64,000 nt of DNA, from positions 3,844,001-3,908,000 of the forward strand of contig NZ_CP113116.1 of the NCBI RefSeq assembly GCF_026625985.1, read 5' to 3'. The position numbers and the translations under genes were made by a program. Positions 19,101 through 25,155 of this stretch are shown piece after piece; the first letter of the stretch is position 1, and each line of letters starts with the position of its first letter. This DNA comes from Mycobacterium sp. Aquia_213. GTDB lineage: Bacteria > Actinomycetota > Actinomycetes > Mycobacteriales > Mycobacteriaceae. The notes below the pieces were generated by a model. The model was not told the origin of the DNA. It saw only the letters and a program-made list of their open reading frames with translations, and ran no database searches.

Positions 19101-21874
19101 ACGTTCAGGGTGCCGGCGTCGTTGAGGGCGCCCCCGGTATAGATGTTCAGACTGCCGGAGTCGTTCAGGACGGCACCGCTCTGGACGGTCACGATGCCCT
19201 GGTTATTGATGATGAGGGTGCCGGCGTCGTTCAGGGTGCCGCCGGATTGGACGGTCAGAGTGGCGGCATCGTTGAGCGTGCCACCGGTTTCGACGGTCAG
19301 AGTGGCTTGGTTGTTGACCGTGAGGACGCCGGCGTTGGTGAGGGTGCCGCCGTTGTTGACGGTGACCGTGCCGGCGTCATTGAGGGTGCCGCCGGCTTGA
19401 ACAGTGAGAGCTCCAGCGTCGTTGAGAGCGCCCCCGGTCTGGACGGTCACGGTGCCGTGATTGCTGACGATGAAGGTGCCGGCCTCGTTGAGAGTGCCTC
19501 CAGTTTGGACGGTCACGGTTCCGGCATCGTTCAGCGCGCCGCCGCTATTGACGGTCAAGGTGCCGCCGTCGGTGACGGTGACGGCGCCGGAGTCGTTGAT
19601 AGCGCCCCCGGTTTGGACGGTCAGGGTGCCGCCGTCGTTAACGGTGACGGTGCCGTTCGATGTGACGCCCAAGGTGCCGCTGTTGGTGAGGTTGCCACCG
19701 TCGTTGATCGTGACCGCGCCGGCGTCGTTGATCGTCCCGCCGGTCTGCACGTTGAGCGCGCCGGAGTCGGCGAGGGTGCCGCCTGGATTGACGGTCATGG
19801 TCCCGGCGTCGTTGAGGGTGCCGCCGGTTTGCACGGTGAGCGTGCCGGCGTCGTTGAGGGTACCGCCGGTGTTGACGGTGACTGTGCCGCCGTCGCTGAC
19901 GGTGAGCGCGCCGTTGGACTGAACGGTCAGCGTGCCGCTGTCGGCGAGGGTGCCACCGTCGTCGACGGTGATCGTGCCGGCGTCGGTGAGGGTCCCGCCG
20001 GTTTGGACGTTGAGGGTGCCGGAGTTGGTGAGGGTGGCGCCGTGATTGACGTTGAAGATCCCGGCGTCGTTCAGGGTGCCGCCAGTTTGGACGTTGAGGG
20101 TGCCGACGTCGGTGAGGGTGCCAGCTCTGGTGAATGTGCCGCCGGTGGTGCCCTGATAAACGTTGAGAGTGCCCCCGGACTGGACGTTCAGGGTGCCGGT
20201 GTCGGTGAGGACGCCGCCGGTGGGGTTGGTGGCGGTGCCGTTGAAGACATTGATCGTGCCGGCGTCGTTAAGTGTCCCGCCGGTCGGGACGTTGAGGGTG
20301 CCGTAGTCATTCAGGACGCCGCCGTTGACATTCAGCGTGCCGGAGTCGGTGAGGGTGGCGTTTTGGCTGACGGTGAGGGTGCCGCCGTTGATGTTGAGGG
20401 CACCGCCGGTGTTGACGGTGAGGTGGCTGGTGGCACTGATGTTGATAGTGCCGGCGTCGTTGAGGGTGCCGTCGGGGCCGACCGTGATGCCGCTAGCGAC
20501 GTTGATGTTGACGGTGCCGTAGTTGCTCAAGGTGCCGGTGTTAGTGATGGTGCCATTGTTGGTGAGCGCGATGGAGCCGCCGTCGTTGACGGTCAGGGCG
20601 CCGCCGTTGGTGAATGTGCTGCCACTGTTAACGGTGAGGGTCCCGCCGTTGGTGAGCGTGCCGCCGTTGATGGCGGTGCTGCCATTACTGACGGTCAGGG
20701 TCCCGCTGTTGGACAGGGCGCCGTCGGGGCTGACGGTCAGGGTGCTGCCACCGTCGACAGTGAGGGTGCCACCGTTTGTCAGGGTGCCGTCGGCGCTGAC
20801 GGTGAGGCTGCCGCTATTGAGGTTGACAGTGCCGCTGTTGGTGAGGGTGCCGGCATTGGTAAGGGTGCCCGGACCAGTGACGGTGACGGTGCCACCGTTG
20901 GTAAGAGTGCCGCCGGTAGGGATGGTGAGAGTGCCGGCGTTGGTGAGGACACCGCCGGTGTTGACGGTGAGGGTGCCAGCGTTCGTAAGGGTGCCGGCAT
21001 TGGCAAGGGTGCCGCCGGTGTTGACGGTGAGGGTGCCCGCGTTGGTGAAAATGCCGCCGGTTTGGACGGTGAGGGTGCCGCCGGTGTCAACGGTGAGAGT
21101 GCCGCTGTTGCTGAGGGTGCCGCCGAAGCCGACGGTGATCGACGTGTACGTTCCGCCGGGACCGACGGTGACGGTTTCGCCCGAGCCGATGGTGAAGGTC
21201 TGGCCAGAGCCAATGGTGAGGTTTCCGTTGGCGTCGACGGTTCCGCCGTTGGCGGCGGGCTGTGCCAGCTGGGTCAGGTTTTGGGTTTCGGCCTTCGCCG
21301 TGTCGGCCGCGCTCTGCGCCACCGCGCGAGTCTGAGCATCCTGCCCGCTGTCGTTGGTGGTCTGCGGCGGTTCGTCGTACGAGGTCAAATCGCCGGCGGC
21401 CGACGCGTCGACGGCATAGCCGTACATCGCGGTCGCGTCCTGGACCCACATCTGCATGTACTCGGCCTCGGTGGCCGCGATCGCCGAGGTGTTCTGCCCA
21501 AAGAAATTCGTCGCCACCAACGCCGCCAACTGCACCCGGTTGGCCGCGATCAGCGGCGGGGGCACCGTCATCGCGAACGCCGCCTCATACGCCGCCGCGG
21601 CCGCATACGCCTGAGCCGACGTCTGCACAGCCTGGGCGGCACTGGCTTCCAGCCAGGCCACATAGGGCTCGGCCGCCGCCGACATCGCTATCGACGACGG
21701 GCCCACCCACGCCTGGCCCAGCCCGGAGATCTGCGCGGAATACCCGGTAGCGGCGGACTCCAGTTGGGCGGCCACCGCCTCCCAGTTCGCGGCCGCCTCC
21801 AGCATCGGCCCCGACCCGGGGCCGGTGTACATGAGTTCCGAATTGACCTCAGGCGGCAGCAACCCAAAATCCAC
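13112..21874 (-). CDS. Giant PPE-family protein with about 2,600 residues of Gly/Thr-rich beta-repeat
   Basis: The 2,920-codon frame starts with GTG at 21874 behind a good AGGGGAG ribosome-binding site. Residues 1 to about 175 are a standard PPE domain: 'MDFGLLPPEVNSELMYTGPG', the WxG motif in 'LGQAWVGPSS', and 'VPPPLIAANRVQLAALVATN'. A linker of about 40 residues follows. From about residue 210 to 2838 the protein is built of octapeptides of type G-T-L-T-V-x-x-G and hexapeptides of type G-T-L-[TN]-[DN]-[AGS], which suggests a long beta-solenoid. I saw no cysteine in the protein and almost no Lys/Arg in the repeats, while Asp is plentiful. A Pro/Ala linker and an acidic amphipathic tail ('DAFRDAFKDALDAFDDALDF') end the protein. 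PPE domains route proteins through ESX type VII secretion with a PE partner, but no PE gene is present here. The repeat is neither the MPTR, SVP nor PPW type. Surface adhesin or structural fibre is the best guess; no function is shown. Confidence 0.88.
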   Translation of the reverse strand: MDFGLLPPEVNSELMYTGPGSGPMLEAAANWEAVAAQLESAATGYSAQISGLGQAWVGPSSIAMSAAAEPYVAWLEASAAQAVQTSAQAYAAAAAYEAAFAMTVPPPLIAANRVQLAALVATNFFGQNTSAIAATEAEYMQMWVQDATAMYGYAVDASAAGDLTSYDEPPQTTNDSGQDAQTRAVAQSAADTAKAETQNLTQLAQPAANGGTVDANGNLTIGSGQTFTIGSGETVTVGPGGTYTSITVGFGGTLSNSGTLTVDTGGTLTVQTGGIFTNAGTLTVNTGGTLANAGTLTNAGTLTVNTGGVLTNAGTLTIPTGGTLTNGGTVTVTGPGTLTNAGTLTNSGTVNLNSGSLTVSADGTLTNGGTLTVDGGSTLTVSPDGALSNSGTLTVSNGSTAINGGTLTNGGTLTVNSGSTFTNGGALTVNDGGSIALTNNGTITNTGTLSNYGTVNINVASGITVGPDGTLNDAGTINISATSHLTVNTGGALNINGGTLTVSQNATLTDSGTLNVNGGVLNDYGTLNVPTGGTLNDAGTINVFNGTATNPTGGVLTDTGTLNVQSGGTLNVYQGTTGGTFTRAGTLTDVGTLNVQTGGTLNDAGIFNVNHGATLTNSGTLNVQTGGTLTDAGTITVDDGGTLADSGTLTVQSNGALTVSDGGTVTVNTGGTLNDAGTLTVQTGGTLNDAGTMTVNPGGTLADSGALNVQTGGTINDAGAVTINDGGNLTNSGTLGVTSNGTVTVNDGGTLTVQTGGAINDSGAVTVTDGGTLTVNSGGALNDAGTVTVQTGGTLNEAGTFIVSNHGTVTVQTGGALNDAGALTVQAGGTLNDAGTVTVNNGGTLTNAGVLTVNNQATLTVETGGTLNDAATLTVQSGGTLNDAGTLIINNQGIVTVQSGAVLNDSGSLNIYTGGALNDAGTLNVQTGGTLTDVGTVTVQSGGTLNDAGTLVVNNHGILNVSSGGTLNDAGALTVQSGGTLNDAGSLTVQSGGTLNDAGTLTVQTGGTLDNAGTLTVNDDGILNVSSGGTLNDAGSLTIDSGGTLNDAGALTVQSGATLNDAGTLTVQSGIPLTIDNGGSLTIENGGVLTNNGALADAGNLTVSSGGVLNDGDILGVNPGTLTVTDGGALNDYGSIYVGPGSTMTINNEGILAVYNGATLTDWGALTVDSGGTVTDGGTLTVSSGGTLTDSGTLSISNGGILTDNGALTVSDGAALINNGTLTDSGSLTISNGGTLVDGGTFNVDASGTVTTDAGGFIEITQGGTFTNGGSFTSNGTLLDSGTFINSGQFANNGGLNVYSDASITNSGTFTNGSTGNMTVYPDATLTNSGTLNEAGILNNEGVFTVNDGGTLTVQSGGSLYDYGTLTNSGTLTVDHGGTVYVLSDAVLNDGGTLTDSGTLSNGGTINVTDGGTLTVDAGGFLDDGGTLTVNDGGALTVNTGGEVYVETGATLNDGGILTNSGTLTVTNGGTLNDYGTLTVNAGGTLNDGGALIVNSDGTLTVNPAGTLNDYGALTDSGTLTNSGTLTVSSDGTLTVDTGGTFDDYGILTNAGTVTNEGTLTVHGGGILDDYGTLTINSGGTLTNDGTLSVHNAGYLTVNDSATLTNDGILTVNNGGTFTNDGALTIDSGTVTVSNGGTLTDGGSLTINSGGTLTDGGTLTVSNGGTLTDAGTLTVTNGGTLTVDNGGSLIDASTLTVDGGGTLTNNGTLTNFSTLTVDDGGALNNGGTLFDYGNFTNGGTLTNNGVVADYGTFTNNGIVADYGNISVDSGGTLTNNGALTVNPGGTLDDGGTLTNSGTLTSDAGTVTVTDQGTLTIDSGSTYTDGGSLTVSDGGTVTNNGTLSVTNSGSLTVNAGGTLTDSGSLTVSNGGSLTDGGALTVDSGGTLTVGDGSVTIDNGGALTVNSGGTLTVTDAGTLNDAGALTVQSSGVLDDYGTLTVNFDSTLDDYGTLTVHPGATLNEDGFLTVYNGGVLDDGGTFNVDGPGVVDVEDGGSLSVHDAATLTNSGGVFVHSGGTVTVDDGGSLIVQTGGQLNDAGTLNVNGGVFDDYGTVDIQAGGILNDGGSLNINSGAVLNDAGTLNDYGTLTVNDTGTLNITNGGGLNDLGTLTVDHAGTVTVDTGGNLTVYNGGTLTDAGTVNVNVGGTLDDAGSLTINNGGTLTNGGHLFIDNGGILDDFGTLNDNVGLGNGGVLNIHPGGTLNEAGSMIVYSTGTLDDGGSLTVSSGGTLTDAGSLSVTDGGTLSVDGGGTLTVDSGGAISVGDGGTLTDAGTVTVQSGGVLNDAGILAVDQSGALTVDNGGSFTVQSGGTLWDYGTLTNEGALGVDHGGTFHIATGAVLNDGGTLTDGGTLYNSGAVNLTNGGSLTIDTGGFYDESGTLTVNDGGALTVDTGGELWIDTGGTVNDSGILTNSGTVTVQPGATLNDYGTLTVNSGGILNDGGVLTNNGNLTINTGGTLNDYGTLTDSGTLTNSGTFNVTADGSLTVQPGATLDDYGTLSNAGTLTNDGALTVQPGGTLNDYGILTVDPGATLNDAGTLTVYSTGSLTDGGSLTIQPGGTLSDYGVLTVNDTATLDIANGGILNDGGTLTVDAGGALNDAGALTVENAGTLNVNGTLDVDAGGTLSVSHGGVLSDAGSLTVDSGATLDVDSGGSVTVSPGGALTVDGGGLLTVDPNGALIDSGTVTIDPGGTLAVDGGGLTITPGGVVADGGTLTVDPSGVVTVLDQGTITINPGGTLTVAHGSTFADAGTVTVDGGGTFTLTDGGILTVSNGGTFTISPDGTVTVGVSGTGNGATATLLVDNGGTLIVNGYLTVNAGNTVPITQGGFFVVGPGNIITVLPGGSAGPTGLFGPATVAPGVLPPVAPTPAALPGFGGISASSPGLAGTSGIQPQLDVDALNDAFRDAFKDALDAFDDALDFVGD
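14300..15060 (-). repeat. Higher-order repeat block B in the PPE gene
   Basis: This block is colinear with block A. It encodes 'WDYGTLTNEGALGVDHGG', 'VLNDGGTLTDGGTL', 'GGFYDESGTLTVNDGGALTV' and 'TLNDYGTLTDSGTLTNSG'. The offset is 2,850 nt at two points and shifts to about 2,844 nt near the lower end, indicating a small in-frame indel. Boundaries are approximate. Confidence 0.7.
17150..17910 (-). repeat. Higher-order repeat block A in the PPE gene
   Basis: The encoded order 'YDYGTLTNSGTLTVDHGG', then 'VLNDGGTLTDSGTL', 'GGFLDDGGTLTVNDGGALTV' and 'TLNDYGALTDSGTLTNSG' recurs in the same order in block B. Matching points at 17801/14951 and 17611/14761 are both exactly 2,850 nt (950 codons) apart. 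Boundaries are approximate. Confidence 0.7.
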
Positions 21875-21946
21875 GACAGCTCCCCTTATATGGCGTGTTG
21901 AGAGTCGGCACAGCTCAGCCCGTGCAGCGAAACTAACACGGAACCC

Positions 21947-21958
21947 AAGTGATCACTT
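21947..21958. promoter_or_regulatory. Perfect 12-bp palindrome upstream of the giant PPE gene (operator candidate 1)
   Basis: AAGTGATCACTT is a perfect palindrome 73 bp upstream of the PPE start codon. A second near-copy lies with its centre 42 bp further upstream. Two like palindromes four helical turns apart suggest a dimeric repressor or activator bound on one DNA face. Confidence 0.6.
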
Positions 21959-21987
21959 AGTAAATAATCCGACAGACTTAAGAAAAC

Positions 21988-22001
21988 CAAGTGACCACTT
22001 G
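21988..22001. promoter_or_regulatory. Second palindrome CAAGTGACCACTTG (operator candidate 2)
   Basis: This 14-bp site is palindromic except for its central pair and shares AAGTGAnCACTT with candidate 1. The DNA between the two sites is AT-rich (TAAATAATCC), unusual for this chromosome. It lies between ribF and the PPE gene and, since ribF ends there, most likely serves the PPE gene. Confidence 0.6.
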
Positions 22002-22053
22002 ATTACGTCGGCTGAAAGATCCGGCTGGGCGCGACGGCGCCGCCCGCGCGCGC

Positions 22054-23025
22054 TCAGTCGGAGAGCAGGTTGCGGGTCCGGTCGGTGTCGGCGGCGATCG
22101 CCTCCACCAGTTCCTTCACCGAATCGAACCTGTGCTGTCCGCGGATGCGGGCGACGAAGTCCAGGGCGACATGCTGCCCGTACAGGTCGGCAGTGGTATC
22201 GAGGACGAACGCTTCGACGGTGCGGGTGCGTCCGGAGAACGTCGGATTGGTGCCGACGGAGACGGCGGCCTGATAGCGCTCGCCAGGGACGACGGTTCCC
22301 GTCACCGGCCCGTGCCCGAGCACGGTGAACCAGGCGGCATAGACGCCGTCGGCCGGGATCGCCGAGTACATCGGCGGCGCTACGTTCGCGGTGGGAAAGC
22401 CCAATTCGGCCCCCCGCCCGTGACCGCGGACCACGACGCCTTCGACGCGGTGCGGGCGGCCCAGTGCCTCGGTGGCCGCCACCATGTCGCCGGCGTCCAC
22501 GCAGGAGCGGATATAGGTCGACGAGAACGTCACGGTCTCGTTGCTGAGGTGCTCGGACAGCAGTGACATCGACTCCACCGCGAACCCGAACCGCTCACCG
22601 GCCTTCCGCAGGGTGCCAACGTTGCCCAGCGCCTTCTTGCCGAAGGTGAAGTTCTCCCCCACCACGACCTCGACGACGTGCAGGTTCTCCACCAGCAGCT
22701 CGTGGACGTAGCGCTCCGGCGTGAGTTTCATGAAATCCGTGGTGAACGGCATCACCAGGAAGACGTCGACACCCAATTCCTCGACGAGCTCGGCACGCCG
22801 GGTCAGGGTGGTCAGCTGCGCCGGGTGGCTGCCCGGATAGACCACTTCCATCGGATGCGGATCGAACGTCATCAGCACCGCCGGCACGTTGCGTGCCCGC
22901 CCGGCTTTCACTGCGTGCGCAATCAATTCGGCATGACCGCGGTGCACGCCGTCGAACACCCCGATCGTGAGCACGCATCGGCCCCAGTCAGTGGGGATCT
23001 CATCTTGGCCGCGCCACCGCTGCAC
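22054..23025 (-). CDS. ribF: Bifunctional riboflavin kinase / FAD synthetase
   Basis: The 323-residue enzyme makes FMN from riboflavin and then FAD. The N-terminal FMN adenylyltransferase domain has 'GVFDGVHRGHAELI' and 'TFSSTYIRS'. The C-terminal riboflavin kinase domain has 'GFPTANVAP' and 'VSVGTNPTF'. I chose GTG at 23025 ('VQRWRGQDEIPTDWG'), which matches the M. tuberculosis N-terminus; the longer frame adds Arg-rich residues only. It is divergent from the DtxR-type regulator. In M. tuberculosis rpsO follows it directly, but here the giant PPE gene intervenes. Confidence 0.95.
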   Translation of the reverse strand: MQRWRGQDEIPTDWGRCVLTIGVFDGVHRGHAELIAHAVKAGRARNVPAVLMTFDPHPMEVVYPGSHPAQLTTLTRRAELVEELGVDVFLVMPFTTDFMKLTPERYVHELLVENLHVVEVVVGENFTFGKKALGNVGTLRKAGERFGFAVESMSLLSEHLSNETVTFSSTYIRSCVDAGDMVAATEALGRPHRVEGVVVRGHGRGAELGFPTANVAPPMYSAIPADGVYAAWFTVLGHGPVTGTVVPGERYQAAVSVGTNPTFSGRTRTVEAFVLDTTADLYGQHVALDFVARIRGQHRFDSVKELVEAIAADTDRTRNLLSD

Positions 23026-23168
23026 GACCGCAAGCCTACGGTGCACACCGACCCGACGCGCCGTAGGATCCCGATTCCGCAGCACCGGCGTGCGCGTTTC
23101 GCGATATCGACGCCGACTGTGCCGGTCAGCACGCCACACCAGACGTAGATTGCCTAAACTTTTCGGTT

Positions 23169-23861
23169 GTGAGGGCTGACGAAGAGGCTGGCGGTCTCAC
23201 CGCGGTCGGCCAGGACTATCTCAAGGTCATCTGGAATGCCCAAGAGTGGTCCGTGGAAAAGGTGAGCACCAAGATGCTGGCCGACCGGATCGGGGTGTCG
23301 GCCAGCACGGCCTCGGAGTCGATCCGCAAACTCGCCGAGCAGGGGCTGGTCCACCACGCGAAGTACGGCGCGGTGACCCTGACCGACGCCGGCCGGCGTG
23401 CGGCGCTGGGGGTGGTGCGCCGGCACCGGCTGCTGGAGACCTTCCTGGTCAACGAGCTCGGATACGGCTGGGACGAGGTGCACGACGAGGCCGAGGTGCT
23501 CGAGCACGCGGTATCGGATCGGCTGGTGAACCGCATCGACGCCAAGCTGGGATTCCCGCAGCGCGACCCGCACGGCGACCCCATCCCGGCGTCCGACGGC
23601 CAGGTGCCCACCCCGCCGGCGCGACAGCTGTGGGCGTGCGGCGAGGGCGAAACCGCGACGGTCGCCCGCATCTCCGACAAGGACCCGGAGATGCTCCGGT
23701 ATTTCGACAGCGTCGGGATCAACCTCGACTCGCGGCTGCGGGTGGTGACCCGACGTGAATTCGCCGGCATGATCTCGGTCGCGATCGAAGCGGCCGACGG
23801 CGCCGAGATCACCGTCGACCTGGGCAGTCCGGCCGCCCGGGCAATCTGGGTCGTCGCCTAG
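23169..23861 (+). CDS. mntR: DtxR-family metalloregulator (SirR/MntR, Rv2788-like)
   Basis: The 230-residue protein has the DtxR order: N-terminal winged HTH with 'TEDYLK'-type helix 'VGQDYLKVIWNAQEWS' and 'VSASTASESIRKLAEQGLV', a metal-binding dimerisation domain with 'RRHRLLETFLVNELGYGWDE' followed by 'EAEVLEHAVSD', and a C-terminal SH3/FeoA-like domain ('LDSRLRVVTRREFAGMI'). It starts with GTG. The M. tuberculosis orthologue, first named SirR, acts as the manganese-responsive MntR. The same is expected here by synteny. Its targets are not visible in the window. Confidence 0.92.
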   Translation: MRADEEAGGLTAVGQDYLKVIWNAQEWSVEKVSTKMLADRIGVSASTASESIRKLAEQGLVHHAKYGAVTLTDAGRRAALGVVRRHRLLETFLVNELGYGWDEVHDEAEVLEHAVSDRLVNRIDAKLGFPQRDPHGDPIPASDGQVPTPPARQLWACGEGETATVARISDKDPEMLRYFDSVGINLDSRLRVVTRREFAGMISVAIEAADGAEITVDLGSPAARAIWVVA

Positions 23862-23864
23862 CCT

Positions 23865-25130
23865 TCAGTCCGCCAGCAGACCCTTGGCGATGTGGGTGAC
23901 CTGCACCTCGTTGCTGCCGGCGTAGATCATCAGCGACTTCGCATCGCGGGCCAGCTGCTCGACCCGGTACTCGGCCATGTAGCCGTTGCCGCCGAACAAC
24001 TGCACGGCCTCCATCGCCACCTCGGTGGCCGTCTCTGAGGAGTACAGCTTGACGGCCGACGCCTCGGCCAGCGTCAGCGGCTTGCCGGCCTGCTGGCGTT
24101 CGATGGTCATGAACACCATGTTCTGCACGTTCATCCGGGCGACTTCCATCTTGGCCAGCTTCAGCTGGATCAGCTGGAACTGCCCGATGTTCTTGCCCCA
24201 CAGCGTGCGGGTCTTCGCGTAATCCACACAGAGCCGGTGACATTCGTCGATGATGCCCAGCGCCATCATCGCGATCCCGATCCGCTCGGCGGCGAAATTG
24301 TCGCGGGCGCTTTCGCGTCCGTCCCCGCTGGCGTGCTGCTCGTTTTCGCCGAGCAGCCGGTCCGGGCTCAGCCGCACGTTGTCGAAGAACAGCTCGCCGG
24401 TTGGCGACGACATCATGCCCATCTTCTTGAACGGCTTGCCCTGCGTCAGGCCTTCCATCCCCGCGTCGAGCACGAACACCAGCACCGGCCGGTTGCGTTT
24501 GTCCACCTTGCCATCCGGAGACGCATCGCCCTCGTCCAGCTTCGCGTAGACGACCAGCACGTCGGCGTAGGGCCCGTTGGTGATGAAGGTCTTCTGCCCG
24601 TTGAGGATGTAGTCCTGTCCGTCGCGCTTGACGTAGGTCTTCATGCCGCCGAACGCATCCGAACCGGAGTCCGGCTCGGTAATCGCCCACGCCGCAATCT
24701 TTTCCAGCGTCATCAGCTCGGGCAGCCAGCGCTCTTTCTGGGCCAGCGTGCCGCGGCTCATGATGGTCGCCGCGCCCAGGCCGAGGCTGACCGATGCGGT
24801 GCTCAGCAATCCGATACTGACCCGCGCGATTTCGGAAACCAGCACCGCGACCATGGATTGCTGGCCGCCCATGCCGCCCGAATCGTCTGCGCTGTCCCGC
24901 TTTTCGCCCCTGGGTTCACCGCTGGCCTTGGCACGCTCGCGGTCCAGCATCTTCTTGACCGACTCGGCGGCCATGGCGTCGAGGCCGAACTGGCTGAAAA
25001 ACTTCCGCGCGATCGGATACGGCGACAGCGCACCGGTTTCCAGTTCGTCCAGATGAGGGCGGATTTCCTTGTCCACGAACTGACGAACGGCATCCCGCAT
25101 CATCACGTCGGTGTCGGACCACTCGATCAT
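23865..25130 (-). CDS. fadE21: Acyl-CoA dehydrogenase FadE21
   Basis: The 421-residue flavoenzyme has the acyl-CoA dehydrogenase signatures 'WAITEPDSGSDAFGG' and 'VQLFGGNGYMAEYRVEQLAR'. At the position where medium- and short-chain enzymes carry the catalytic Glu the sequence reads 'MIYAGSNEVQ' (Ala). A Glu in 'NFAAERIGIAMMAL' fits the isovaleryl-CoA dehydrogenase-type position. A Lys/Asp-rich insertion ('DRERAKASGEPRGEKRDSAD') lies near residue 65. It probably acts in fatty-acid or branched-chain degradation. It lies 25 bp downstream of ltp1 on the same strand, suggesting an operon. Confidence 0.93.
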   Translation of the reverse strand: MIEWSDTDVMMRDAVRQFVDKEIRPHLDELETGALSPYPIARKFFSQFGLDAMAAESVKKMLDRERAKASGEPRGEKRDSADDSGGMGGQQSMVAVLVSEIARVSIGLLSTASVSLGLGAATIMSRGTLAQKERWLPELMTLEKIAAWAITEPDSGSDAFGGMKTYVKRDGQDYILNGQKTFITNGPYADVLVVYAKLDEGDASPDGKVDKRNRPVLVFVLDAGMEGLTQGKPFKKMGMMSSPTGELFFDNVRLSPDRLLGENEQHASGDGRESARDNFAAERIGIAMMALGIIDECHRLCVDYAKTRTLWGKNIGQFQLIQLKLAKMEVARMNVQNMVFMTIERQQAGKPLTLAEASAVKLYSSETATEVAMEAVQLFGGNGYMAEYRVEQLARDAKSLMIYAGSNEVQVTHIAKGLLAD

Positions 25131-25155
25131 TGCACTCCCCCCGGCCGCTTAGCGC

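Larger units (their letters stand above)
13360..21245 (-). repeat. Coding minisatellite of 24-bp and 18-bp modules inside the PPE gene
   Basis: The coding repeat alternates a 24-bp module (8 residues, GTLTVxxG) and an 18-bp module (6 residues, GTLxxx), most often as a 42-bp pair. All variation is in whole codons and no stop or frameshift was seen over nearly 7.9 kb. The stretch at about 18600-19560 is the most homogeneous, with near-identical 'GTLTVQSGGTLNDA' pairs, which suggests recent expansion or gene conversion there. Confidence 0.85.

Noticed and set aside
13360..21245. Regularly spaced short repeats resembling a CRISPR array
   Set aside because: The units are 24 and 18 bp, in frame and coding, with no unique spacers between identical repeats and no cas genes nearby.
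17102..21901. Open frame of 1,599 codons on the plus strand opposite the PPE gene
   Set aside because: Same cause. Its last part is the antisense of the conserved PPE domain and reads as Arg/Gly-rich low-complexity sequence.
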